Below the pieces are notes generated by a model. That model was not told where the DNA came from and ran no database searches. It saw nothing but the letters and a program-made list of their open reading frames with translations. This document shows, piece by piece, positions 50,555-64,000 of a DNA stretch of 64,000 bases. A program made the position numbers and the translations under genes. How positions within the stretch are numbered: position 1 is the first letter of the stretch; each line of letters begins with the position of its first letter. Source of the stretch: Xylocopa sonorina (lineage: Eukaryota; Arthropoda; Insecta; Hymenoptera; Apidae); assembly GCF_050948175.1 (NCBI RefSeq), contig NC_135195.1, positions 8,770,001-8,834,000 on the forward strand, in the 5' to 3' direction.

Positions 50555-53500
50555 CTGCGAACAAACAAACGATTTCTCTTGTTAGATTCAGAAATCGAGT
50601 CGTACGATCGTTAGAAATAACATGCGTTAGGGATAGAACACAGTATGCGAGTATTTAGAGAATTATTTTGAAAGGTTCGATCCTAGTTCAAGAGTCGACA
50701 CCATAGTAGACTCCATAGTAGATTCAGTTACGAGCCACAGAGATGTAGGGAAACGGTACGGCGGCATAAAAATTTTACTACATTGGGAATCGATGGACCG
50801 ACGGAAAAAGAGCGGAGGGAATTTGAAAGTGGAACTGCGGAGGTAAAACTGGACCGGTTGAAACCGGTTTAATGTTCTCTTGTAATAATAGATACGTGTA
50901 GTCTACTCCACGGACGGAACGTCGAGAACAGCTTGAAGAATAAATCGACCCCTACGGACCCACTTGTTTAGAACCCCTTCAGTATTCGTCCACGGACGCC
51001 CCTTTGTTCACTGATACACAAAATTTGTCAGTGACTCGGTCGCGCGAGTCAGCAATCGCGCTGACCAATTCGTAGATTCGAGTAAACGCTTGCATACTAG
51101 CAAGACCGATACTTTATGCGAATATAAAAACTCTTAACCCATCTCTAACTCTAGCACGTACATGGGACGATTCTGAGAGCCAATCTCTTCGTCTCAGAAG
51201 CGCACGCGACTAAACTCCAACCCCTCGAACGCATCGTCGACCAACAGACTCGAGTTCGTCCTCAACGTGAAGCTTCCCAGAAGGAAGACGTCCCGGGTAC
51301 CACCCCAGGAGCCAGCATCCACTTCCAAAATCCCACACGCGATTTTGTTTGTTCTCACGAGGGATTCGAGTCCTCGCTTAGGGATGACTCATGCTCTTCC
51401 TGTCTGTTTTTAACCCGTCGCGGCGTCGGAGGCATCCGGGGCGTCGCGAGGGGCTGGAGTTTAATCTAACAACCCCTGGTTCACTTTGCATGGCCAGGGA
51501 CGGGCCTGGCCTCCCGTGGAGAGCGAGCAAGGGAGAGAGGAAGAGGGAAGACTGCCCGCAAGGGGTGCGCTACCCAAAGTCGAACTGCCGCGATAACCTC
51601 GGACGAACTTCTGGTATGAATAACGTTTGTCATGAATTATCATTACACGGCACGAGCCGACACGCCTTTGCGTCGATTTCCACGGGGGGTGTTATGCCTC
51701 GAGGAGATCGCGCGATGACGATAAGGGGACTGAAGATGTAAAGCTTGCGGTGTGAAATTGTGGAAAGGGGACAGCGTGAATCTTCGAGAGCCGATTTAAT
51801 CTCGAACCGTAAGCTTTCTCTCAGACACGGCTTCGTGTCGGTCTTACATTGAGTTGATACGCGATTTCCCTTGCAATGATGTAATAACGCGCGAGATCAA
51901 CGTTGCACCGTGAGTCGCTTCTCGAGGACGCAACGGGGGACAATGCGGAGCTGGTGGTGCGAAATTGGGGAAGGCGACGGTTCAGCCCTTCGAGAGGTTT
52001 ATCCGCGTCGCATCAAAGAAATGAATACCGAAATGGAAGCGTGCTCGACGACAGCGCGATTTATGATGCGCCGCCGGATGGTGTATCAGACAGATCGAAC
52101 GAGTTTACGCCGTGAATTAACTTAACCGGATCAGTCGTGTACTTTGATTCTAAAGGGGTTAAAATTAAGAAGTGGATCCGCGATAATCAGAGAAACAAAG
52201 GGGGGTCAGATGAACGGAGAGAGATTTCATTCGATGGGGGATGTTTGATTCAATTTCGGCCAATTTCGCTGAGAGGAGACGAATAAGTTGTACGAGGTTC
52301 GCTCGAATCAACCACGGATTTCAACGATGCCTCTCTCGATGAACAGTCAAAGTATTTATTATTGATGCTTTCAATGCGATCTGAATATTTCATTTGTACA
52401 TCGATCGGATGGAATAATAACGGGAGGTAAGCCTTGATTTAGAGACATCTAATAACAGGATTGTACCGGATTCGGTAGCGCGGAACAAGCCATGCAGAGG
52501 CCTTTGACAGTCGTATCACGCGAGGATTTGAATTTCGAATTCGTGTGTAATATACATTGTGCCCCGCGTTCTATCGGATCGAATCTAATCTAATTCAGCC
52601 GCTGAGACTGGTATTAAGAACCGGCTACGTGAATATCTGATAGATTTCCGGAGAAGATGGATTTAGATTAGGTGAGCAAGAAGGCATCCCAATTAGTAAT
52701 AATACATACCAAAATATCATTGTCATCAATTTTCTCTAAAGAATTGAAGATTTATTTCTCCTAGCTAAAATTAAGTGATTTCGAATGAAACATTTCCACG
52801 ATTAATTCGAGGCTCGCACGTTACGTAAGGCAGTTGAAAATCCGTGTTTGTCGCGTGTGGGGTACCGTCGACGAGGTTCCATCGTCTAGCCTCATCTCGA
52901 TTCGAGTCACGCGGCCGCCAAGATTCAAAGCGGCCCGAGCGTGACGTCATATCCGGAACACGCGATCCCCGGCCCGCGTTAGACGATTCCGTCCGCGTGT
53001 CTGTTCGCGTAGAACCTCTATTTGCATGTGCGCCGCCCAGCTGCTGAGGTTAGATGTTCCACCTTCGCTCTCTGCTCCGCCAGGCTTGGCTCTCCCTCTC
53101 GAACTGTTCGAACGGCCCGCATTGATTTCGTATCGCGTTCAACTGCAGAATTTTAAAACTTGAAGGGCGTCCGTGCGCGTACCCGCGCGGGGACCACGCA
53201 ACCCGGAGCGTAGCAAAGAATCGAGAAGTATCGAGTGTCAGAGGGAATCGAGGCTGTACGATCGGTAAAACGAGCCACGAACAACTTCCTACTTCTGGCC
53301 GACCACCCCTCGCTTTCGACGTCGTATCGTCTGTCGATTTTACGAGTAAACGAGGTTGTAAATAGGCGTCGAGGGCGATCGAGAATGGCTACCGTATCCG
53401 CTTGTACTGGGTGGAGGTCGAGTCGCGTTGCTTCGTGAAAGTTACGTGGTTCTTAGCCTTGTTAGAAATCGAGGATGTGAAGCACAATACACGTTCCTTT

Positions 53501-56500
53501 CTACTATAATTCGCGCTTGATTCACGATCCTGTGAAACTAGAGATGCGTTAGCGAGTACAACATCCACCGCGTGTTCCGTCTTCGCAACTCGCCCGGTAT
53601 CAGACGTGCTTACAAGAACGCGAGACTCATTCGAAACTCGCTAATTTCCAAGCGAAGGGGCTGCAAAACGAGCACGTTAAAAGGCATAAACATCCTCTCG
53701 CTGCGCATCCGTGAACGACTGGCGTCAGACGTTTACGAGGCAGAAAATAATTCTGTCCCTCGAATTTATCCCTTTTCCTGTACCGAGCCAAGGGGCTTTA
53801 AAAGCGTTTTACGACATCGCCTCGATCTCAGCCACCCTGTACACGAGACACAGGGCTAATTAAGACCCGGGGCAGAGGATGCACGGCACCGTCAGCGCAC
53901 CGCTTGCTTCCCGACTTGCCGGTCGGTTGCATCGCGGGAATTTCATTTTCCAGATGCCTACGACCGCAAACGCGGACAGTGGGTAAGGGGTGGGAATAGG
54001 GTGGAAATTATCGATGCATAAGCAGAGCACAGAGACGAGCTCCTCTCGCGTGCTCGATAACCAAAACGGTGGTCCTCGAGAGAACGCGTAATGCCCTATC
54101 TCCACTCGAGGCTGTTCGTGCGCGATCTTAAGTGACGCGACTCGACGGCTCGTGCACGCTCCAACTTCTGCAGCGATACGCGGAGGCACAGGGCATTTTA
54201 ATTACCGTAGATATTGCTGTTGAAACTACGCGAACGTCAGTCGCATCTGCACGCGATGCCAGTTTCGCAAGTGGAAACGCGGCCTTAGGGTTACGGGGCT
54301 CTTTCGGCCCTAAACAACGCATCCCCTTGCGGACACGTGTTATACCACATGGCACGTTGCCGTTAACGACGCGACGGGCGAACCCGGATGCCTGATCGGA
54401 GGCCCAGACGAAACACTGCTGGCAGATGTTGCCACGTTCGCGGCAAATTGCACCGGTCGCGCACCCATACGCAGAGGAACGGTAATTAGTTCATAATTGA
54501 AACACCCTGCCGCGATGCGGTTCCGAGGCGAACGAACGCATTCCTGTGCGCTTGGCACTGGTACGTTTGGATCGGTAAGGGAGGAATGGATAACGGAAGG
54601 CTGGAGGTATCCGGGAATGGCAATTGCGGAGACGAATTCGTTCTCTTTTCGAGGCTCCATTGAACGGTCACAAACGGTGATGGAAATCAATTGCTCGTGT
54701 AATCGATAAAGTTATCAGATACTCTATAAGCGTTTAATTTTGTGAAATTCTAACGTCATAAAGTTTTGCGTGCACCATGTCCATAGAAGATCTGTCGTCA
54801 CTACGTCAAAATGTTGAGAATGAAATTCGTCATGAAGTAGACCTACCCCTCGACCGCTGACATACTCGATTTCCATGTAAAAATTGAGAGGTGGGCAGTG
54901 GGGTGACGGCGCACCCTACGTGCAGACTCACGACATATTTCTAATAACTTTTTCGCTACTCTGATTCCATCAGAGTGTCTCGTTCAAAGGAATACTTCGG
55001 CGATTCCTTTCCCTGTTGCATAGAAATAGTAACGAAGTTAATACCCGTATTTCCATATTGTAGAAGGCAATAAGAAATCGTATATCGCGCGCGTTAACGA
55101 ATCTCGTATGAAAGATTTAAGCCGTGTTAGAGTGAAGCATCGCGAAAATATCCGGCAGCATTTCAAGGTAAACTCGCGGAATCGAGGTGGCGGTACGGTA
55201 TCTCCGCGGAAAATTTCATTATTCTCCGCTTGATGGAAAAAGTTTCCCGTCTCTTAGCGACTCCGCTCGATCGATACGCGGACGGAACGCTGATAAACGC
55301 GTGGATGAACCGATGCGTGCATTAATCGTTCGGAGTAGAAGCTCGTCGCGATGGGAAGAGGACTTTTTCAGACGCGTCAACGAAACTAAACGAAACGTTC
55401 GCCTCGTCGTGCATATCGGATCGATTATATTTCATCGAGTTTCCAGTGCACTTGTTCCACCGCCATTGGCAACCATTTTGGTATTAAAGTTCGAAAACTT
55501 CCGTCCAATTACTTTATCGCGAATTATACGCTATTTTCCAAACTATTCCCCGCTGCTGTTACACCTTCGATGTGTTAAAAACGATCTAATTTAAATAATC
55601 TACGTATTCCACGCGTTATGAGATATTCTGTTAATTACGCAAAGGGCCGGAATTGAATTCCAACGGATTCCAATAAACGTAATTACAGCAACGTATCGAA
55701 ATACATTTTATTACTTGAGATAAAGAGCTGGATAAAGTAATTGGTATGTGCAAACGAGGCAACGATAATTCTATTTTTACCCTTTACCATTGATTATTCA
55801 ACGCGCTCGCTTCGTGTTTCACGTATTCTCCCGATATCGCGCGTTCCTCAGCAGGGAATTAATTCGAAGAGCAACGGAAGAACAGCGTAATTAACGGTAA
55901 CGCAAACAACGCAGGTGAAAGGTACGGAGAAGAAATGCGATCGAGAGGACGCCCACCTCTTAACCTCCACTTTGTATGCATCGGCGCTTCACCTCAAGCT
56001 TTTTCACGACCCTCTCGAACGGATGATCAGCGAGTTCGCTCGAGCAAATTTGCTCGCCGAGGCTCAACGTAAGTAAACACTTCAAGGAGCTCGGTTAAAT
56101 CCTCAGAATACACTTGGGAAGGGTGAAAGAGATGGATGATTTCCTACGGGCGGCGACGCAACCGGTCTGCCGACTATTGACCACAGCCAGTTACAAGGTG
56201 TCACGCGACTGAGATTCATAACGTTGCGCAACCACCCTTCGAGCACGCGATTTCGATTCGAGTCCGTATCTGCCCCAGCGATGCGTGAGCTTTCATCCGT
56301 TTCTTTTCCGCGTTTAACGCTTAGGAAAATCGATGTTGAAGATGGAACGAGAAAAATTGACTCGCCGCTGTTTAACGATGAAAATAGGACCACCCATTTG
56401 TAACTGCTGCGACAAAAATTCAATTTTACATCGTCCACCCCGATCCTCCCTCGTCGAACGCGATGAATGGTCTTGAGCAGCGAATTAATCTGAATGCAAA

Positions 56501-59500
56501 AGGCGCACGGGCACCGTAATGGATCGAGGGTGCGAAGAGAGCGAGAGAGCTTTCCGCGCAACCAAAGCGTTTCAGTCCGATTGACCATAGGGTGTGCGTC
56601 ACGCGCGCAAGATTCATGGGATCGACAGGAAAGCGCCTTAAATCTATTGTCTCGACTCCTGGACAAACTACGCTCGTCTTTTGCGACCCACCTCCGCTCG
56701 CTGTCCCCGGTTTTACGACCGTTTGCGCTTGCCGCACGACCCGACGAACCCCTTACTTCAATTACGAATGCTGGTCAATTGGAAAATAGCTCTTGGGATA
56801 CAGCGCGCCCAGTCACTTCGCGTGTATGCATGACCACCCCATTGAGAAAGAACGAACCGGAGGGTCCCGCTCCGAATGACGAAGGACGTATGCTTACGAT
56901 GCTGTTTAATTAGAGCGGGGAGCACAGCTGCTGGGGCACCGATGGGCTCTCCTGTTGCTGCTTTATGTCACCCATTTGCATAATTTTAGAGATGTTTGCA
57001 AAGTTCCCTAATTATAATTAGGTGGCGGTCACGGAGATATTGCCTCCTCTCAATTTCTGTGTTCGTTAAATGTTGGTATTCGGTTGATTAAAAGAATATC
57101 CAATTAAATGGGGAGTGAAGTTTAAAGCTATCATTTGCAATTGCACGTATTCCGTGCACGAGGTAATTCGAGTTAGCATCCTTAAACGCTAACTGTACTC
57201 CTTGAGTGCAACTGAGTAGTTTCGCTCCAACATAGTCAGGCAAGGTTGTCTGACAAATGTTTGGTCTATCCACTGTTTAGCTACTTAATCGATCAGCGCC
57301 GACGCTCGAATGGTCGGGCAAACTTAGTACAGACAAAAGAAGAGGGAACAAAGTGAAGCAGAGAAAAAAAGGGGGCGGAAACGTTGAAAGAAAATGCACG
57401 TTTCTTTTCATCGGCGAAGAAACAAATGCCTGGGCGTTGTTCAAGGTTTCCGGCTCATTGCGATGCGACGCAGCCACCGCGTTATGTTAATAAGGAGGTG
57501 GGTGCTACGACATTAGTAAGATTGATAACGGATTGTTACGGAAAGTGGTTGGTCGCGTTATGGATGTACCAGCCGGAGAAAAACTTCGCTTTCCTAAGGA
57601 TCGCCGCGATTTCTATTTCGAGTTGATGCCTCCATTTGCATCGAAAACGGAACTGGCAACTTCAACTTCGACCATTTGCAGAATTGCTGTACCATTCGTC
57701 TGAAATATTTTAAACGCGTCGTACCCGCGAGAGAGGATTGAAAACAACGCGACGTCCGTAAAATTGCTTAACGAAACACCTGCAGCTGGCAAATGACAGC
57801 GACAGTAATTTACAGCGGCGCTCCCGGCTGTCTAAAACACTAAAACTCCGGAAATTATCGAAGTTCCGCGTCGAGCGTAGCGTGAACTTTTAAACCGTAA
57901 GGTCAACCTCAATTGAGGAACAATTTACGCGGTGCGGTAGGTCGGCTGTATGAGTTACTCGCCGATGCAAACGACTCGACGACTGCTCCGCGAATAAGAG
58001 AATTATTTAAATGTGCACGCGGGTGACAGTCGAGTACAATACGTCCGCGCAGAACAAGCATGTTAAACGATAAAAAGGGCTGGCGTGCGTGTCCGCGCGG
58101 CAATTACTGTACTGAGCAATCAAGGGTCATTAAATTAACGGCACCCCAATGTGATCCGTGTGAATGCTGCTTAATTACAGAAACACGAACGACCGGCTAG
58201 CCAAAGCTGTGGATCCGTGTCTATGGATGCGAAGACAATGAGTAGTTAGTTCGTCGTGAAATCTTATAATGAATTTTATTATATCCGGACGAAGAAGAGG
58301 CTGCGTCTTTGAAATGAAGAAGAAAGAGTTGTTCTGGAATAAGGATTAATTCTTTTCTGTATCTGTCTCGTTCTATTAAAATCCCACTGGTCGTCCAAAT
58401 CAGTGCAAAAATCTAAAAAATTCGGATAACTACTATCGACACTCAACAGCGAGAGAAGATACGAGAGAGAAAACAAAAGGAAAAATCATAATGCCCGCAT
58501 CTGTCTTATCGAGAAAGCCAGGAAACGCTGCAGCAGCGTCCCCGCTTTAGAAGTACCAAAATGGCGGCTCGCTGAGTACCAAGGACAGGCCGGACGCGCG
58601 AAAATGATGACCAGTGCCGGAAAAAAAATCCATACCAGAGCCAGAGAATGGTCGTTGGCTAATGAAAAAGAAAAGCTGTCGTTGACACGCGTGTCGATAA
58701 TGCGAGAGCGCAGCCGAAGCACTCGTTGGCGCCGGGCAAACACGAAAAAACGACGTGGCGGAAACGAACGGGCGTTAATCGTGGGCGCAATCAATGTCGG
58801 TGATCGCTTTAATCTTCCCGCGCTTTCCCCGTGTCGCGTTCTACGTGCACGTGCATATAGAACGCGTGTGTACAATGTTTCTGATATCGAATCGTTCGCG
58901 CTGTGCGAATCGATTAAAAAATCAGCACGCGGCTGAGTATCGAATGACACTACGACCAGCGTTGATACGTCACGCTAATTGCATTGACACGGGGTAATAA
59001 ATAACACGCGTGGATGATGGAAATTGAATCGATCGAATGAACGAGCTTAATGCCAAGTGTGACGGATGGATTCAATCGTATGAATCGTGAACCATCGGTA
59101 AATATTTGCACTGGTCGTGGAAAAGCATCGACGCCCCAAACGAGGGTTAACTTTTGCGTTTAACAAGGTTCACGAATCATCAAATCTCGGCGCTTATATT
59201 ACAAATTAAATCGCAACAAATATAACCAAAATTTGTTTCCGCTCCTTGAACTATCCCATTCGATCGCAATACCGATACTATTAAAACTTGGCCATAAATG
59301 TTCGCCAAGCCGGAAGACCTCGCGTTAGTGCTGGCCAGGAGCAACACGGCGACAGATTGAAAGCTCCGTGACTGACAGTCGGACAGCGATCGTTGATTCA
59401 CGTCGAGGAACGCCAAGGGACAGGTGTACCGTGGCGCAAATGTAGCGCGTAATTAAAAAGTCGATCCGTCCGTGCACGCGGCCGCGCGCGAATGACGTTC

Positions 59501-60087
59501 TGACAGCCGTCATCGTATCGCCCATTGTCCCGCGGGAGCAGACAACCCCCGTGCAAGTAGAAATAGACCAGGGGGATGATCCGACTCGAAATCGACATCC
59601 GACGATCGTTTTAATCCATCGTTGCCGCCGCGTCTTCGGTGTTCGAAGTCCAAAGCCAAATTGGTAAACGTCGAAACTCTCACGATTAGTCGACAACGAG
59701 CGTCGACGTAACGATGGACGCGTGTCGAAAGTTCCACGAGAGAACGCTACAAATCACGTCGAACCACGCTGCTCTTTCCAATCGGTCGTCGACGGATTTC
59801 GAGAGGTTCGAGCACGCCAAGTTGCAACGGTGACGCATTCATCCTGCGAGTTTGCAATCGGCAACAGAACACTTCCATGGTTTCAAGAAGCGTATACTTC
59901 ATTGTAACCCTTTACTCCTCTTGTATAGATTAATTTTAGCGTAACGAGTCTTTAATTTTTATTAATAGATTACTGTTACAACGGACCATATGTTTGATAT
60001 TTGAATCTTAGTGGAAGTTAGCTGCGCCGCTTGCATACGAGACGTGAAATAATTCCTCGAAAGGAACGCAGTTCGCAAACGTGCAAG

Positions 60088-60111
60088 CCTCGACAGTGGT
60101 AACTGTCGGGG
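60088..60111. other. 10-bp hairpin
   Basis: The arms CCTCGACAGT and ACTGTCGGGG pair with one T-G around the loop GGTA. No longer precursor structure is evident. Confidence 0.4.
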
Positions 60112-62700
60112 AGTTCGTGAGAGAAGCTGTTCAACAAAAAAGGTTTGAGGGTTTGAAAAATATGCCGGAGATCTCGCGTCGACACGCCGCGGACAGGTAA
60201 TCAGAGTTACTCGTGCACGCTGGAATAGACACGAAAGTAGGTCAATTAAAGTTAAAGATCCGAGCGCTCGGGACCGCGAGCATCTCCTGACTAGCATGGA
60301 TCCATGAAACTATCCGATTTACGTAGCCAACAAGTTGTGCTTACATTACCTTATTTCACGGTTAGGAATAAATTTCCATCACGCTCGTTCACAAAATAAA
60401 TGTTAAACTTAGGATTGAATCTCGCTAGCACCGTGCCCATTCTCTCGTCGAATCGATAGGTCGCGCCGACCTACAATTTCCAGAGAAACGTTTAAAAAAT
60501 CATGCTTCAACCACTTCAGGAATAACAATTGCAATCACGGTTACATCGAATGTGTAAACTCGTTATTGTTATTGCATTAAATCTCTATCGAAACGAGGCG
60601 AGTTATTACTAATATTCGCGAAATTAATTCCAAGTCGATAGGAAAATAAGCAGAATTCTCGATATTGATGCAACTACATGGACCGAGGTACTTCCTATGC
60701 GCGCATACACGGCTATCCGATAATTCCATAGCATACCGGATGGTCGCACACCACCAACAGCATCGATCGATAAATAAGAGCTACATGAATATTAATATCG
60801 CGATGGCAGAGAGACACGTTTGATACTTGAAACCCGATCGCAATATTACGAGGAGGCAATCGATGTCCCTCTAACGAGCAAACGTCCGTCAGAGGTACCG
60901 GACCCGTCGCGGAGTTCTGACATCTTTAATGCGCATCGAAACGCGCGCGTAACTCGCGTTACGTTGCGATCTGTATTCACCGGACTGACGTATTACACTG
61001 GCTCACGTTAATGACAGTTGTAATCTATGTTTGACTAACTCCATTAGCTGCATCCTCGCGCTTCGCCCAAATCCCTTCGCTGTTTAATGATTAATTAACT
61101 GCTTAAAGGGTGCGTCGGTGTTCATTTATCACGCGACGTTGCTAGTCATAATCTTTGTTCGGAATGTGTAGACGGAAACCGTACCTAATGCTTGATATGG
61201 GGTAGACGGTAGTTCTTAATTGGTTTAATTAAATCCTGTTGGTAATATCATCCGGAAGCTGTACGCGTGTATAGGTAGTATATATAATACTGTGTAATTA
61301 AATATAAAATTAAATGTGCGCGTATACTTTTAATAAAGTCCAGTGTGTAAAAGAAAAGTACTTCGAGTGAAAAAATATCACGAGCAAACTCGCCCCGATT
61401 CACGATCCATACGGAGGTGCAAAGCACACGAGCGTCCCCAACCTTGAAACGTTCTCCTTCCGTTTCAATCGTCCGTGTGCTCACTTGCCAACGGGAATAC
61501 GCTACGTAATCAAACATCCGGCGGGGGATACGAACGTCGGATGGCGTGAGATAACATATTGACAACCGTCATCGTACGATCATTACACTCGCCGTGAAAC
61601 CAAAGCCAGCGCCGGCGTCATGAAATGTGACCAGAGGAGACAGAAGAGGGGGTGGCGCTGGTACCGCGCGGAATCGATGATAATCCGACGGATGGTGGCT
61701 GGTTGCTCGAGGCAATGCGGACGACAGACGTTCCCGCGATTACTTTCTTCTCTCCACGATACCATCCACCACGGCTTTCCCGCTCGATGCTCCACGAACG
61801 TGTCTGACAATTCGAGCGAACAGAGACGCGACTAATGCCGCCTATTGATACCTCACCCTTTGAACTGATGCTTCGTTCGCATTTTCTGTTATTTTTATTC
61901 TTGTAGAAAACGGAAAAATCATTTTTGCGGTACAACTGAGATAGGTGGAGTTATTTTCGGGCGACTGAAATTATAGCATGAATATACTGAAGAATTTATA
62001 ACAAACAGTTGGGGACCAGGAACTAGTATTCTATAAAATCCCTTGGGCGACATTCTCTAAAATTGCAACTCCCTCGAATAGAATGCTACTAGCTAAGAGC
62101 TCTTTTGAGCGGGTTTTACGACCTCGTATTTAATCCCTGATTTAGACAAAAATTTAAAATTAAACGCAAATTCACGAATAATATGAAAATAGAAAACACG
62201 AAACGAGACTGTATTTCTAAGATGTATTATAAGTCGGAGCTTTTCAGTATCTAAAGTTACAAGATCTGAAGTTCACCCACCGTCGAACACTCCAAAATTA
62301 TATGCTCTGTTTACACCACCGTCGCGACAAATTTTCCCAGAGTGCCACCGCGAATGGCGCAGGAGGAGAACCGATCCAATTTCCTTTCGCGGCGGGCTCC
62401 CGTTCGCCTGCTCGATTCCCTTCTCGAAGTGCACAAGGTTAGACGAACACCGTCACGGTTTCTCGAGCATTAAGGGAAACCGTCAAGGCCGCGTGAATTG
62501 CCGTAACCCAGTCGCCGAAAGCTCGAATCGCTTTCCGCTCGCGTATCAAGCATTCTCGACGCGAACGCCCGCCACGGAGTGCTCTGAAACGCGAAACGCG
62601 GCAGGGACAGAAGAGCGGGCAAGTTTTTCTAGAGTCCCTGATCCGTGAAAAAGCAACGATTAAGCGATTTATAAGTGCAGCCTGCCGCGTGTTGCGTTCG

Positions 62701-62761
62701 CCTTCCTTCCCTCGTTTCTTCCTTCCTTCCTTCCTTCCTTCCGTCCTTCCTTCCTTCCTTT
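62701..62761. repeat. (CCTT)n microsatellite
   Basis: About a dozen CCTT/TTCC units with two interruptions (CTCGTTT and a single CCGT). Confidence 0.95.
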
Positions 62762-64000
62762 AACCGCCTCCTCTTTTTCTCCTCCGCCATCGAGCTGCCC
62801 TTTACACTCGCCTGGTGTCTCCACCGCCTACGGCGTCCTCGCGTTTATTCCCGTGACGAGACCTCTAGGTATCTCGGATTACCTCCGCCACTCCTCGGCG
62901 AGCGTAAACGCGCTTCATAAAGCTGATGTCTCCAAGTGAACGAGCGGTGCGCTCTTTCGCGCTTATGCAAATCCAGGCGAAGCGTCTCGTTGGTTACTCG
63001 GACGTGTTCGAAATTTATGCACCTATTTTAACGGTAGTTCTTGAGTAAGCTACCCGGTACTGCACCTAGCCAGTCTCGTCCTTACTTGCATACGTTGCGT
63101 AACACACCAACTGGAGATTACGCCAAGGGATTCGAGACTCGTTCTCCTGTCTCGAATATCTGATTACCCCGAAACTGGATTCACCAGTTGCTACAAATTG
63201 CGTACAACACGCGCGTCGTTACACCTTACCGAACCCTCCTCTCGAATAGCCACGGATCAGAAAGAGAAGACAATGCTTCACGAGGCTATAAAAAAAAACC
63301 ACGAAGGACCGCGTGGCATCGCGCACGCGACTCTTTAATTAAAGTTTAATTAAAAGTTCGCGGGTCGAGCAAACGTCCGCGATTACACGGTTCGCGATAA
63401 AAATCCGCGGGACGGCGAGTTTCTCGGCTGTGGAACTTTCTGAAACGGTAGATCGTTCAGATAAATTCCCGCCGTCAATTTCACGGCGTGCGTTCGTGCC
63501 TACATCTACTGAGAGAGGGTAAAAGTGCTTGCGATGCGTTTTCCGTTTCGTAGATCGATGCTCCGCGAGAAAATGCAACACGAAACGGTGAAAGTCGACG
63601 AGATGACTCGTAGACATCAGAAGGATATTAGCATGCGAAAAGACAAGCTATAAATGTACAGACTAATGAGCAATGTGAAAAGAGATTGTAATGACAATTT
63701 CAGGAGGCAAACACGGTTGGCTGGACGAGACGCACGCGTTTCAGTTTCTAAAAAAAGAGAAACGATGGGCAGACAGAGCGCAGGTAGACAACGCAACGGG
63801 TACACGTTTGCACGCGTGTAAATCCGTATCCAAGGGAGAACATCGGGTGCAGACGTTGCGAAATATGCTCGCTGCTAATTACGTTGACGAAAAGGGAAGG
63901 AACGAAACGGTCGAAAGCTTGATTACAACGAAACAAGAGATGCGATCCTCTCTGTATAACAGTAAATGTTTATATCTTTGTTCAAAAGCACAATTGTGAG

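Larger units (their letters stand above)
50555..64000. other. No gene seen
   Basis: Non-coding DNA. Features of note are a perfect 16-base palindrome at 56041-56056 and the CCTT repeat near 62.7 kb. A plus frame (55892-56068) reads into a GTAAGT with helical-looking sequence (D-P-L-E-R-M-I-S-E-F-A-R-A-N-L-L-A) but lacks a credible acceptor. Confidence 0.5.

Noticed and set aside
54541..54590. G-T-G-T-F-G-S-V, like the glycine loop of protein kinases, directly before a GTAAGG
   Set aside because: No hydrophobic residues expected upstream and no VAIK lysine or later kinase motifs downstream; a short chance match.

Overview
This window looks like nuclear DNA from an insect, most likely a hymenopteran and possibly a bee. 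That is an inference from four things: abundant CpG dinucleotides, very low coding density, GT-AG introns of a few hundred bases in the one clear gene, and the family of that gene. There are no bacterial signs: no operons, no ribosome binding sites ahead of long reading frames, no CRISPR arrays. I found no rRNA or tRNA genes.

The one gene I can rebuild end to end lies at 31719-33499 on the plus strand. It has three coding exons with clean splice sites and compatible phases, and it encodes a 180-residue secreted lipocalin. The protein has a signal peptide, the G-x-W motif, the second and third lipocalin motifs, and four cysteines spaced as in apolipoprotein D and bilin-binding protein. A possible small piggyBac-type element sits in its first intron.

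On the minus strand there are pieces of at least one other gene. The best are two exon-like blocks at 12182-12301 and 5801-5936. Both have consensus splice sites, and they join in phase zero. Weaker exon-like blocks lie at 50504-50554, at 38592-38678 with 38110-38144, and at 24811-24855. If these belonged to one gene, the lipocalin would be nested inside a large intron on the opposite strand. I could not identify the product, and the link between the blocks is inference.

The rest reads as intron or intergenic DNA. It contains simple-sequence tracts, and between 41.48 and 41.80 kb an unusual minisatellite of eight small hairpins separated by C-rich tracts. It also holds a reading frame of about 345 codons with no ATG (48.54-49.58 kb), a diverged pair of E-box elements (34.76 and 35.21 kb) and a strong 14-bp hairpin (10.2 kb). 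Most long reading frames elsewhere overlap frames on the other strand and do not look like proteins.
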